This document shows, piece by piece, positions 22,439-36,051 of a stretch of 64,000 bases of DNA. Position 1 is the stretch's first letter. Every line of letters begins with the position of its first letter. The notes below the pieces were generated by a model. The model made no database searches. It saw only the letters and a list, made by a program, of their open reading frames with translations, and was not told the DNA's origin. A program made the translations under genes and the position numbers. The stretch is from Henricia sp. BOLD:AAB3569 (Eukaryota > Echinodermata > Asteroidea > Spinulosida > Echinasteridae), in NCBI GenBank assembly GCA_037783545.1, contig JBBELK010000458.1:806001-870000 (forward strand), given 5' to 3'.

Positions 22439-25400
22439 GTTTGAACTGGAAACAGTTCAAATTTGCAGTATACGTTTGCGATGTAGATCTGTTTAAGCAG
22501 ACAAAATGCGAAGCTTGTCTGGAAATTCCTTTAGCTCCAAACTTTCGATCATACCAGACGCAGTGTTCTCCGAAAGCGGGGTCTGTTTGTGCCAACAATT
22601 AGTGTGCCGGCACTGAGTTTTAGCTACATTCGACAATAACTCGGCCGGTTTGAACAGGAAACAGTTCAAATTTGCAGTATACGTTTGCGATGTAGTTCTG
22701 TTTAAGCAGAAAAAATGCGAAGCTTGTCTGGAAATTCCTTCAGCTCCAAAATTGCGATCATACCAGACGCAGTGTTCTCCGAAAGCGTGGTCTGTTTGTG
22801 CCAAACAATTAGTGTGCCGGCACTGAGTTTTAGTTACATTTGACAATAACTCGGTCGGTTTGAACGGGAAACAGTTCAAATTTGCAGTATACGTTTGCGA
22901 TGTAGTTCTGTTTAAGCAGAACAAATGCGAAGCTTGTCTGAAAATTCTTTCAGCTCCCAAATTTCGATCATACTAGACGCAGTGTTCTCCGAAAGCGGGG
23001 TCTGTTTGTGCCAACAATTAGTGTGCCGGCACTGAGTTTTAGCTACATTCGACAATAACTCGGTCGGTTTGAACAGGAAACAGTTCAAATTTGCAGTATA
23101 CGTTTGCGTTGTAGATCTGTTTAAGCAGAAAACATGCGAAGCTTGTCTGGAAATTCCTTCAGCTCCAAAATTGCGATCATACCAGACGCAGTGTTCTCCG
23201 AAAGCGGCGTCTGTTTGTGCCAACAATTAGTGTGCCGGCACTGAGTTTTAGTTACATTTGACAATAACTCGGTCGGTTTGAACGGGAAACAGTTCAAATT
23301 TGCAGTATACGTTTGCGATGTAGTTCTGTTTAAGCAGAAAAAATGCGAAGCTTGTCTGGAAATTCCTTCAGCTCCAAAATTGCGATCATACCAGACGCAG
23401 TGTTCTCCGAAAGCGGGGTCTGTTTGTGCCAACAATTAGTGTGCCGGCACTGAGTTTTAGTTACATTTGACAATAACTCGGTCGGTTTGAACGGGAAACA
23501 GTTCAAATTTGCAGTATACGTTTGCGATGTAGTTCTGTTTAAGCAGAACAAATGCGAAGCTTGTCTGGAAATTCCTTCAGCTCCAAAATTTCGATCATAC
23601 CAGACGCAGTGTTCTCCGAAAGTGGTGTCTGTTTGTGCCAACAATTAGTGTGCCGGCACTGAGTTTTAGCTACATTCGACAATAACTCGGTCGGTTTGAA
23701 CAGGAAACAGTTCAAATTTGCAGTATACGTTTGCGATGTAGTTCTGTTTAAGCAGAAAAAATGCGAAGCTTGTCTGGAAATTCCTTCAGCTCCAAAATTG
23801 CGATCATACGAAAGCGGGGTCTGTTTGTACCAACAATTAGTGTGCCGGCACTGAGTTTTAGCTACATTCGACAATAACTCGTTCGGTTTGAACTGGAAAC
23901 AGTTCAAATTTGCAGTATACGTTTGCGATGTAGATCTGTTTAAGCAGACAAAATGCGAAGCTTGTCTGGAAATTCCTTCAGCTCCAAACTTCCGATCATA
24001 CCAGACACAGTGTTCTCCGAAAGCAGCGTCTGTTTGTGCCAACAATTAGTGTGCCGGCACTGAGTTTTAGTTACATTTGACAATAACTCGGTCGGTTTGA
24101 ACTGGAAACAGTTCAAATTTGCAGTATACGTTTGCGATGTAGATCTGTTGAAGCAGAAAACATGCGAAGCTTGTCTGGAAATTCCTTCAGCTCCAAAATT
24201 GCGATCATACCAGACGCAGTGTTCTCCGAAAGCGGCGTCTGTTTGTGCCAACAATTAGTGTGCCGGCACTGAGTTTTAGCTACATTCGACAATAACTCGG
24301 TCGGTTTGAACAGGAAACAGTTCAAATTTGCAGTATACGTTTGCGTTGTAGATCTGTTTAAGCAGAAAACATGCGAAGCTTGTCTGGAAATTCCTTCAGC
24401 TCCAAAATTGCGATCATACCAGACACAGTGTTCTGCGAAAGCGTGGTATGTTTGTGCCAACAATTAGCATGCCGACACTGAGTTTTAGCTACATTCGACA
24501 ATAACTCGTTCGGTTTGAACTGGAAACAGTTCAAATTTGCAGTATACGTTTGCGATGTAGATCTGTTTAAGCAGACAAAATGCGAAGCTTGTCTGGAAAT
24601 TCCTTCAGCTCCAAACTTCCGATCATACCAGACGCAGTGTTCTCCGAAAGCAGCGTCTGTTTGTGCCAACAATTAGTGTGCCGGCACTGAGTTTTAGTTA
24701 CATTTGACAATAACTCGGTCGGTTTGAACGGGAAACAGTTCAAATTTGCAGTATACGTTTGCGATGTAGATCTGTTTAAGCAGAAAACATGCGAAGCTTG
24801 TCTGGAAATTCCTTCAGCTCCAAAATTGCGATCATACGAAAGCGGGGTCTGTTTGTACCAACAATTAGTGTGCCGGCACTGAGTTTTAGCTACATTCGAC
24901 AATAACTCGGTTGGTTTGAACTGGAAACAGTTCAAATTTGCAGTATACGTTTGCGATGTAGATCTGTTTAAGCAGAAAACATGCGAAGCTTGTCTGGAAA
25001 TTCCTTCAGCTCCAAAATTGCGATCATACCAGACGCAGTGTTCTCCGAAAGCGGGGTCTGTTTGTGCCAACAATTAGTGTGCCGGCACTGAGTTTTAGCT
25101 ACATTCGACAATAACTCGGTCGGTTTGAACAGGAAACAGTTCAAATTTGCAGTATACGTTTGCGTTGTAGATCTGTTTAAGCAGAAAACATGCGAAGCTT
25201 GTCTGGAAATTCCTTCAGCTCCAAAATTGCGATCATACCAGACGCAGTGTTCTCCGAAAGCGGCGTCTGTTTGTGCCAACAATTAGTGTGCCGGCACTGA
25301 ATTTTAGCTACATTCGACAATCACTCGGTCGGTTTGAACAGGAAACAGTTCAAATTTGCAGTATACGTTTGCGTTGTAGATCTGTTTAAGCAGAAAACAT

Positions 25401-28400
25401 GCGAAGCTTGTCTGGAAATTCCTTCAGCTCCAAAATTGCGATCATACCAGACGCAGTGTTCTGCGAAAGCGTGGTCTGTTTGTGCCAACAATTAGCATGC
25501 CGACACTGAGTTTTAGCTACATTCGACAATAACTCGTTCGGTTTGAACTGGAAACAGTTCAAATTTGCAGTATACGTTTGCGATGTAGATCTGTTTAAGC
25601 AGACAAAATGCGAAGCTTGTCTGGAAATTCCTTCAGCTCCAAACTTCCGATCATACCAGACGCAGTGTTCTCCGAAAGCAGCGTCTGTTTGTGCCAACAA
25701 TTAGTGTGCCGGCACTGAGTTTTAGTTACATTTGACAATAACTCGGTCGGTTTGAACTGGAAACAGTTCAAATTTGCAGTATACGTTTGCGATGTAGATC
25801 TGTTTAAGCAGAAAACATGCGAAGCTTGTCTGGAAATTCCTTCAGCTCCAAAATTGCGATCATACCAGACGCAGTGTTCTCCGAAAGCGGGGTCTGTTTG
25901 TGCCAACAATTAGTGTGCCGGCACTGAGTTTTAGCTACATTCGACAATAACTCGGTCGGTTTGAACAGGAAACAGTTCAAATTTGCAGTATACGTTTGCG
26001 TTGTAGATCTGTTTAAGCAGAAAACATGCGAAGCTTGTCTGGAAATTCCTTCAGCTCCAAAATTGCGATCATACCAGACGCAGTGTTCTCCGAAAGCGGC
26101 GTCTGTTTGTGCCAACAATTAGTGTGCCGGCACTGAATTTTAGCTACATTCGACAATAACTCGGTCGGTTTGAACAGGAAACAGTTCAAATTTGCAGTAT
26201 ACGTTTGCGTTGTAGATCTGTTTAAGCAGAAAACATGCGAAGCTTGTCTGGAAATTCCTTCAGCTCCAAAATTGCGATCATACCAGACGCAGTGTTCTCC
26301 GAAAGCGGCGTCTGTTTGTGCCAACAATTAGTGTGCCGGCACTGAATTTTAGCTACATTCGACAATAACTCGGTCGGTTTGAACAGGAAACAGTTCAAAT
26401 TTGCAGTATACGTTTGCGTTGTAGATCTGTTTAAGCAGAAAACATGCGAAGCTTGTCTGGAAATTCCTTCAGCTCCAAAATTGCGATCATACCAGACGCA
26501 GTATTCTGCGAAAGCGTGGTCTGTTTGTGCCAACAATTAGCATGCCGACACTGAGATTTAGCTACATTCGACAATAACTCGTTCGGTTTGAACTGGAAAC
26601 AGTTCAAATTTGCAGTATACGTTTGCGATGTAGATCTGTTTAAGCAGAAAACATGCGAAGCTTGTCTGGAAATTCCTTCAGCTCCAAAATTGCGATCATA
26701 CGAAAGCGGGGTCTGTTTGTACCAACAATTAGTGTGCCGGCACTGAGTTTTAGCTACATTCGACAATAACTCGGTCGGTTTGAACTGGAAACAGTTCAAA
26801 TTTGCAGTATACGTTTGCGATGTAGATCTGTTTAAGCAGAAAACATGCGAAGCTTGTCTGGAAATTCCTTCAGCTCCAAAATTGCGATCATACCAGATGC
26901 AGTGTTCTCCGAAAGCGGGGTCTGTTTGTGCCAACAATTAGTGTGCCGGCACTGAGTTTTAGTTACATTTGACAATAACTCGGTCGGTTTGAAAGGGAAA
27001 CAGTTCAAATTTGCAGTATACGTTTGCGATGTAGTTCTGTTTAAGCAGAAAAAATGCGAAGCTTGTCTGGAAATTCCTTCAGCTCCAAAATTGCGATCAT
27101 ACGAAAGCGGGGTCTGTTTGTACCAACAATTAGTGTGCCGGCACTGAGTTTTAGCTACATTCGACAATAACTCGGTCGGTTTGAACTGGAAACAGTTCAA
27201 ATTTGCAGTATACGTTTGCGATGTAGATCTGTTTAAGCAGAAAACATGCGAAGCTTGTCTGGAAATTCCTTCAGCTCCAAAATTGCGATCATACCAGACG
27301 CAGTGTTCTCCGAAAGCGGGGTCTGTTTGTGCCAACAATTAGTGTGCCGGCACTGAGTTTTAGCTACATTCGACAATAACTCGGTCGGTTTGAACAGGAA
27401 ACAGTTCAAATTTGCAGTATACGTTTGCGTTGTAGATCTGTTTAAGCAGAAAACATGCGAAGCTTGTCTGGAAATTCCTTCAGCTCCAAAATTGCGATCA
27501 TACCAGACGCAGTGTTCTCCGAAAGCGGCGTCTGTTTGTGCCAACAATTAGTGTGCCGGCACTGAATTTTAGCTACATTCGACAATAACTCGGTCGGTTT
27601 GAACAGGAAACAGTTCAAATTTGCAGTATACGTTTGCGTTGTAGATCTGTTTGAGCAGAAAACATGCGAAGCTTGTCTGGAAATTCCTTCAGCTCCAAAA
27701 TTGCGATCATACCAGACGCAGTGTTCTGCGAAAGCGTGGTCTGTTTGTGCCAACAATTAGCATGCCGACACTGAGTTTTAGCTACATTCGACAATAACTC
27801 GTTCGGTTTGAACTGGAAACAGTTCAAATTTGCAGTATACGTTTGCGATGTAGATCTGTTTAAGCAGACAAAATGCGAAACTTGTCTGGAAATTCCTTCA
27901 GCTCCAAACTTCCGATCACACCAGACGCAGTGTTCTCCGAAAGCAGCGTCTGTTTGTGCCAACAATTAGTGTGCCGGCACTGAGTTTTAGTTACATTTGA
28001 CAATAACTCGGTCGGTTTGAACGGGAAACAGTTCAAATTTGCAGTATACGTTTGTGATGTAGTTCTGTTTAAGCAGAAAAAATGCGAAGCTTGTCTGGAA
28101 ATTCCTTCAGCTCCAAAATTGCGATCATACGAAAGCGGGGTCTGTTTGTACCAACAATTAGTGTGCCGGCACTGAGTTTTAGCTACATTCGACGATAACT
28201 CGGTCGGTTTGAACTGGAAACAGTTCAAATTTGCAGTATACGTTTGCGATGTAGATCTGTTTAAGCAGAAAACATGCGAAGCTTGTCTGGAAATTCCTTC
28301 AGCTCCAAAATTGCGATCATACGAAAGCGGGGTCTGTTTGTACCAACAATTAGTGTGCCGGCACTGAGTTTTAGCTACATTCGACAATAACTCGGTCGGT

Positions 28401-29365
28401 TTGAACTGGAAACAGTTCAAATTTGCAGTATACGTTTGCGATGTAGATCTGTTTAAGCAGAAAACATGCGAAGCTTGTCTGGAAATTCCTTCAGCTCCAA
28501 AATTGCGATCATACCAGATGCAGTGTTCTCCGAAAGCGGGGTCTGTTTGTGCCAACAATTAGTGTGCCGGCACTGAGTTTTAGTTACATTTGACAATAAC
28601 TCGGTCGGTTTGAACTGGAAACAGTTCAAATTTGCAGTATACGTTTGTGATGTAGTTCTGTTTAAGCAGAAAAAATGCGAAGCTTGTCTGGAAATTCCTT
28701 CAGCTCCAAAATTGCGATCATACGAAAGCGGGGTCTGTTTGTACCAACAATTAGGGTGCCGGCACTGAGTTTTAGCTACATTCGACGATAACTCGGTCGG
28801 TTTGAACTGGAAACAGTTCAAATTTGCAGTATACGTTTGCGATGTAGATCTGTTTAAGCAGAAAACATGCGAAGCTTGTCTGGAAATTCCTTCAGCTCCA
28901 AAATTGCGATCATACGAAAGCGGGGTCTGTTTGTACCAACAATTAGTGTGCCGGCACTGAGTTTTAGCTACATTCGACAATAACTCGGTCGGTTTGAACT
29001 GGAAACAGTTCAAATTTGCAGTATACGTTTGCGATGTAGATCTGTTTAAGCAGAAAACATGCGAAGCTTGTCTGGAAATTCCTTCAGCTCCAAAATTGCG
29101 ATCATACCAGATGCAGTGTTCTCCGAAAGCGGGGTCTGTTTGTGCCAACAATTAGTGTGCAGGCACTGAGTTTTAGTTACATTTGACAATAACTCGGTCG
29201 GTTTGAACGGGAAACAATTCAAATTTGCAGTATACGTTTGCGATGTAGTTCTGTTTAAGCAGAAAAAATGCGAAGCTTGTCTGGAAATTCCTTCAGCTCC
29301 AAAATTGCGATCATACGAAAGCGGGGTCTGTTTGTACCAACAATTAGTGTGCCGGCACTGAGTTT
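22439..29365 (+). repeat. Second copy of the 2.8-9.5 kb segment, with one extra monomer
   Basis: This segment follows the 2,794-9,510 order with a single 209-bp gain around 26,013-26,222. The gain adds a second monomer of the GCGTTGTAG / GAACAGG type with CACTGAATTTTAG. Its left edge coincides, within the resolution of variant sites, with the right edge of the 13.7-22.4 kb segment. The point near 22.44 kb is therefore a junction between two different segment families. Confidence 0.86.
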
Positions 29366-29448
29366 TAGCTACATTCGACAATAACTCGGTCGGTTTGAAC
29401 TGGAAACAGTTCAAATTTGCAGTATACGTTTGCGATGTAGATCTGTTT
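24970..29448 (+). repeat. 4,479-bp tandem duplication, copy 1
   Basis: The unit length fits 15 L + 7 S monomers (15 x 209 + 7 x 192 = 4,479). All order and rare tags recur 4,479 bases later, including CAATCACTCGG near 25,321, GAGATTTAG at 26,555 and GTGCAGGCAC at 29,161. The extra monomer at 26.0-26.2 kb is present in both copies, so it was gained before the duplication. A private CGATCACACC lies at about 27,916. Confidence 0.9.
27860..29151 (+). repeat. 593-bp trimer units, run 4
   Basis: Two 593-bp L+S+S units have the same internal pattern as 8.0-9.3 kb and are repeated 4,479 bases later at 32,339-33,630. They show that the trimer pair existed before the 4,479-bp duplication. Confidence 0.85.
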
Positions 29449-32400
29449 AAGCAGAAAACATGCGAAGCTTGTCTGGAAATTCCTTCAGCTCCAAAATTGC
29501 GATCATACCAGACGCAGTGTTCTCCGAAAGCGGGGTCTGTTTGTGCCAACAATTAGTGTGCCGGCACTGAGTTTTAGCTACATTCGACAATAACTCGGTC
29601 GGTTTGAACAGGAAACAGTTCAAATTTGCAGTATACGTTTGCGTTGTAGATCTGTTTAAGCAGAAAACATGCGAAGCTTGTCTGGAAATTCCTTCAGCTC
29701 CAAAATTGCGATCATACCAGACGCAGTGTTCTCCGAAAGCGGCGTCTGTTTGTGCCAACAATTAGTGTGCCGGCACTGAATTTTAGCTACATTCGACAAT
29801 CACTCGGTCGGTTTGAACAGGAAACAGTTCAAATTTGCAGTATACGTTTGCGTTGTAGATCTGTTTAAGCAGAAAACATGCGAAGCTTGTCTGGAAATTC
29901 CTTCAGCTCCAAAATTGCGATCATACCAGACGCAGTGTTCTGCGAAAGCGTGGTCTGTTTGTGCCAACAATTAGCATGCCGACACTGAGTTTTAGCTACA
30001 TTCGACAATAACTCGTTCGGTTTGAACTGGAAACAGTTCAAATTTGCAGTATACGTTTGCGATGTAGATCTGTTTAAGCAGACAAAATGCGAAGCTTGTC
30101 TGGAAATTCCTTCAGCTCCAAACTTCCGATCATACCAGACGCAGTGTTCTCCGAAAGCAGCGTCTGTTTGTGCCAACAATTAGTGTGCCGGCACTGAGTT
30201 TTAGTTACATTTGACAATAACTCGGTCGGTTTGAACTGGAAACAGTTCAAATTTGCAGTATACGTTTGCGATGTAGATCTGTTTAAGCAGAAAACATGCG
30301 AAGCTTGTCTGGAAATTCCTTCAGCTCCAAAATTGCGATCATACCAGACGCAGTGTTCTCCGAAAGCGGGGTCTGTTTGTGCCAACAATTAGTGTGCCGG
30401 CACTGAGTTTTAGCTACATTCGACAATAACTCGGTCGGTTTGAACAGGAAACAGTTCAAATTTGCAGTATACGTTTGCGTTGTAGATCTGTTTAAGCAGA
30501 AAACATGCGAAACTTGTCTGGAAATTCCTTCAGCTCCAAAATTGCGATCATACCAGACGCAGTGTTCTCCGAAAGCGGCGTCTGTTTGTGCCAACAATTA
30601 GTGTGCCGGCACTGAATTTTAGCTACATTCGACAATAACTCGGTCGGTTTGAACAGGAAACAGTTCAAATTTGCAGTATACGTTTGCGTTGTAGATCTGT
30701 TTAAGCAGAAAACATGCGAAGCTTGTCTGGAAATTCCTTCAGCTCCAAAATTGCGATCATACCAGACGCAGTGTTCTCCGAAAGCGGCGTCTGTTTGTGC
30801 CAACAATTAGTGTGCCGGCACTGAATTTTAGCTACATTCGACAATAACTCGGTCGGTTTGAACAGGAAACAGTTCAAATTTGCAGTATACGTTTGCGTTG
30901 TAGATCTGTTTAAGCAGAAAACATGCGAAGCTTGTCTGGAAATTCCTTCAGCTCCAAAATTGCGATCATACCAGACGCAGTATTCTGCGAAAGCGTGGTC
31001 TGTTTGTGCCAACAATTAGCATGCCGACACTGAGATTTAGCTACATTCGACAATAACTCGTTCGGTTTGAACTGGAAACAGTTCAAATTTGCAGTATACG
31101 TTTGCGATGTAGATCTGTTTAAGCAGAAAACATGCGAAGCTTGTCTGGAAATTCCTTCAGCTCCAAAATTGCGATCATACGAAAGCGGGGTCTGTTTGTA
31201 CCAACAATTAGTGTGCCGGCACTGAGTTTTAGCTACATTCGACAATAACTCGGTCGGTTTGAACTGGAAACAGTTCAAATTTGCAGTATACGTTTGCGAT
31301 GTAGATCTGTTTAAGCAGAAAACATGCGAAGCTTGTCTGGAAATTCCTTCAGCTCCAAAATTGCGATCATACCAGATGCAGTGTTCTCCGAAAGCGGGGT
31401 CTGTTTGTGCCAACAATTAGTGTGCCGGCACTGAGTTTTAGTTACATTTGACAATAACTCGGTCGGTTTGAAAGGGAAACAGTTCAAATTTGCAGTATAC
31501 GTTTGCGATGTAGTTCTGTTTAAGCAGAAAAAATGCGAAGCTTGTCTGGAAATTCCTTCAGCTCCAAAATTGCGATCATACGAAAGCGGGGTCTGTTTGT
31601 ACCAACAATTAGTGTGCCGGCACTGAGTTTTAGCTACATTCGACAATAACTCGGTCGGTTTGAACTGGAAACAGTTCAAATTTGCAGTATACGTTTGCGA
31701 TGTAGATCTGTTTAAGCAGAAAACATGCGAAGCTTGTCTGGAAATTCCTTCAGCTCCAAAATTGCGATCATACCAGACGCAGTGTTCTCCGAAAGCGGGG
31801 TCTGTTTGTGCCAACAATTAGTGTGCCGGCACTGAGTTTTAGCTACATTCGACAATAACTCGGTCGGTTTGAACAGGAAACAGTTCAAATTTGCAGTATA
31901 CGTTTGCGTTGTAGATCTGTTTAAGCAGAAAACATGCGAAGCTTGTCTGGAAATTCCTTCAGCTCCAAAATTGCGATCATACCAGACGCAGTGTTCTCCG
32001 AAAGCGGCGTCTGTTTGTGCCAACAATTAGTGTGCCGGCACTGAATTTTAGCTACATTCGACAATAACTCGGTCGGTTTGAACAGGAAACAGTTCAAATT
32101 TGCAGTATACGTTTGCGTTGTAGATCTGTTTGAGCAGAAAACATGCGAAGCTTGTCTGGAAATTCCTTCAGCTCCAAAATTGCGATCATACCAGACGCAG
32201 TGTTCTGCGAAAGCGTGGTCTGTTTGTGCCAACAATTAGCATGCCGACACTGAGTTTTAGCTACATTCGACAATAACTCGTTCGGTTTGAACTGGAAACA
32301 GTTCAAATTTGCAGTATACGTTTGCGATGTAGATCTGTTTAAGCAGACAAAATGCGAAACTTGTCTGGAAATTCCTTCAGCTCCAAACTTCCGATCATAC

Positions 32401-33927
32401 CAGACGCAGTGTTCTCCGAAAGCAGCGTCTGTTTGTGCCAACAATTAGTGTGCCGGCACTGAGTTTTAGTTACATTTGACAATAACTCGGTCGGTTTGAA
32501 CGGGAAACAGTTCAAATTTGCAGTATACGTTTGTGATGTAGTTCTGTTTAAGCAGAAAAAATGCGAAGCTTGTCTGGAAATTCCTTCAGCTCCAAAATTG
32601 CGATCATACGAAAGCGGGGTCTGTTTGTACCAACAATTAGTGTGCCGGCACTGAGTTTTAGCTACATTCGACGATAACTCGGTCGGTTTGAACTGGAAAC
32701 AGTTCAAATTTGCAGTATACGTTTGCGATGTAGATCTGTTTAAGCAGAAAACATGCGAAGCTTGTCTGGAAATTCCTTCAGCTCCAAAATTGCGATCATA
32801 CGAAAGCGGGGTCTGTTTGTACCAACAATTAGTGTGCCGGCACTGAGTTTTAGCTACATTCGACAATAACTCGGTCGGTTTGAACTGGAAACAGTTCAAA
32901 TTTGCAGTATACGTTTGCGATGTAGATCTGTTTAAGCAGAAAACATGCGAAGCTTGTCTGGAAATTCCTTCAGCTCCAAAATTGCGATCATACCAGATGC
33001 AGTGTTCTCCGAAAGCGGGGTCTGTTTGTGCCAACAATTAGTGTGCCGGCACTGAGTTTTAGTTACATTTGACAATAACTCGGTCGGTTTGAACTGGAAA
33101 CAGTTCAAATTTGCAGTATACGTTTGTGATGTAGTTCTGTTTAAGCAGAAAAAATGCGAAGCTTGTCTGGAAATTCCTTCAGCTCCAAAATTGCGATCAT
33201 ACGAAAGCGGGGTCTGTTTGTACCAACAATTAGGGTGCCGGCACTGAGTTTTAGCTACATTCGACGATAACTCGGTCGGTTTGAACTGGAAACAGTTCAA
33301 ATTTGCAGTATACGTTTGCGATGTAGATCTGTTTAAGCAGAAAACATGCGAAGCTTGTCTGGAAATTCCTTCAGCTCCAAAATTGCGATCATACGAAAGC
33401 GGGGTCTGTTTGTACCAACAATTAGTGTGCCGGCACTGAGTTTTAGCTACATTCGACAATAACTCGGTCGGTTTGAACTGGAAACAGTTCAAATTTGCAG
33501 TATACGTTTGCGATGTAGATCTGTTTAAGCAGAAAACATGCGAAGCTTGTCTGGAAATTCCTTCAGCTCCAAAATTGCGATCATACCAGATGCAGTGTTC
33601 TCCGAAAGCGGGGTCTGTTTGTGCCAACAATTAGTGTGCAGGCACTGAGTTTTAGTTACATTTGACAATAACTCGGTCGGTTTGAACGGGAAACAATTCA
33701 AATTTGCAGTATACGTTTGCGATGTAGTTCTGTTTAAGCAGAAAAAATGCGAAGCTTGTCTGGAAATTCCTTCAGCTCCAAAATTGCGATCATACGAAAG
33801 CGGGGTCTGTTTGTACCAACAATTAGTGTGCCGGCACTGAGTTTTAGCTACATTCGACAATAACTCGGTCGGTTTGAACTGGAAACAGTTCAAATTTGCA
33901 GTATACGTTTGCGATGTAGATCTGTTT
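29449..33927 (+). repeat. 4,479-bp tandem duplication, copy 2
   Basis: This is the second copy, starting directly after the first; homology runs on to about 34,280, where CAATAACTCGG replaces CAATCACTCGG. Private changes include GCGAAACTTG near 30,511. GAGATTTAG at 31,034 and GTGCAGGCAC near 33,639 are the expected partners of the copy 1 tags. Confidence 0.9.
32339..33630 (+). repeat. 593-bp trimer units, run 5
   Basis: This is the second copy of the 27.9-29.2 kb trimers within the 4,479-bp tandem unit. It also equals 14,230-15,521 at offset 18,109, which links the two large duplication systems. Confidence 0.85.
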
Positions 33928-36051
33928 AAGCAGAAAACATGCGAAGCTTGTCTGGAAATTCCTTCAGCTCCAAAATTGCGATCATACCAGACGCAGTGTT
34001 CTCCGAAAGCGGGGTCTGTTTGTGCCAACAATTAGTGTGCCGGCACTGAGTTTTAGCTACATTCGACAATAACTCGGTCGGTTTGAACAGGAAACAGTTC
34101 AAATTTGCAGTATACGTTTGCGTTGTAGATCTGTTTAAGCAGAAAACATGCGAAGCTTGTCTGGAAATTCCTTCAGCTCCAAAATTGCGATCATACCAGA
34201 CGCAGTGTTCTCCGAAAGCGGCGTCTGTTTGTGCCAACAATTAGTGTGCCGGCACTGAATTTTAGCTACATTCGACAATAACTCGGTCGGTTTGAACAGG
34301 AAACAGTTCAAATTTGCAGTATACGTTTGCGTTGTAGATCTGTTTGAGCAGAAAACATGCGAAGCTTGTCTGGAAATTCCTTCAGCTCCAAAATTGCGAT
34401 CATACCAGACGCAGTGTTCTGCGAAAGCGTGGTCTGTTTGTGCCAACAATTAGCATGCCGACACTGAGTTTTAGCTACATTCGACAATAACTCGTTCGGT
34501 TTGAACTGGAAACAGTTCAAATTTGCTGTATACGTTTGCGATGTAGATCTGTTTAAGCAGACAAAATGCGAAGCTTGTCTGGAAATTCCTTCAGCTCCAA
34601 ACTTCCGATCATACCAGACGCAGTGTTCTCCGAAAGCAGCGTCTGTTTGTGCCAACAATTAGTGTGCCGGCACTGAGTTTTAGTTACATTTGACAATAAC
34701 TCGGTCGGTTTGAACGGGAAACAGTTCAAATTTGCAGTATACGTTTGTGATGTAGTTCTGTTTAAGCAGAAAAAATGCGAAGCTTGTCTGGAAATTCCTT
34801 CAGCTCCAAAATTGCGATCATACGAAAGCGGGGTCTGTTTGTACCAACAATTAGGGTGCCGGCACTGAGTTTTAGCTACATTCGACGATAACTCGGTCGG
34901 TTTGAACTGGAAACAGTTCAAATTTGCAGTATACGTTTGCGATGTAGATCTGTTTAAGCAGAAAACATGCGAAGCTTGTCTGGAAATTCCTTCAGCTCCA
35001 AAATTGCGATCATACGAAAGCGGGGTCTGTTTGTACCAACAATTAGTGTGCCGGCACTGAGTTTTAGCTACATTCGACAATAACTCGGTCGGTTTGAACT
35101 GGAAACAGTTCAAATTTGCAGTATACGTTTGCGATGTAGATCTGTTTAAGCAGAAAACATGCGAAGCTTGTCTGGAAATTCCTTCAGCTCCAAAATTGCG
35201 ATCATACCAGATGCAGTGTTCTCCGAAAGCGGGGTCTGTTTGTGCCAACAATTAGTGTGCCGGCACTGAGTTTTAGTTACATTTGACAATAACTCGGTCG
35301 GTTTGAACGGGAAACAGTTCAAATTTGCAGTATACGTTTGCGATGTAGTTCTGTTTAAGCAGAAAAAATGCGAAGCTTGTCTGGAAATTCCTTCAGCTCC
35401 AAAATTGCGATCATACGAAAGCGGAGTCTGTTTGTACCAACAATTAGTGTGCCGGCACTGAGTTTTAGCTACATTCGACAATAACTCGGTCGGTTTGAAC
35501 TGGAAACAGTTCAAATTTGCAGTATACGTTTGCGATGTAGATCTGTTTAAGCAGAAAACATGCGAAGCTTGTCTGGAAATTCCTTCAGCTCCAAAATTGC
35601 GATCATACCAGACGCAGTGTTCTCCGAAAGCGGGGTCTGTTTGTGCCAACAATTAGTGTGCCGGCACTGAGTTTTAGCTACATTCGACAATAACTCGGTC
35701 GGTTTGAACAGGAAACAGTTCAAATTTGCAGTATACGTTTGCGTTGTAGATCTGTTTAAGCAGAAAACATGCGAAGCTTGTCTGGAAATTCCTTCAGCTC
35801 CAAAATTGCGATCATACCAGACGCAGTGTTCTCCGAAAGCGGCGTCTGTTTGTGCCAACAATTAGTGTGCCGGCACTGAATTTTAGCTACATTCGACAAT
35901 AACTCGGTCGGTTTGAACAGGAAACAGTTCAAATTTGCAGTATACGTTTGCGTTGTAGATCTGTTTGAGCAGAAAACATGCGAAGCTTGTCTGGAAATTC
36001 CTTCAGCTCCAAAATTGCGATCATACCAGACGCAGTGTTCTGCGAAAGCGT

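Larger units (their letters stand above)
13742..22443 (+). repeat. Segment copied at about 31,851-40,761
   Basis: The variant order from about 13,742 to 21.2 kb matches that 18,109 bases later. After a one-monomer loss near 21.4 kb the offset becomes 18,318 up to about 22,443. Shared tags include GAAAGCGGAGTC (17,314 and 35,423 area), CAGATGCAATG (18,725 and 36,834 area), GGTTGGTTTGAATGGG (19,629 and 37,738 area) and AAATTTCTTCAGC (19,911 and 38,020 area). These shared private mutations show descent from one event about 8.7 kb long. Confidence 0.88.
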
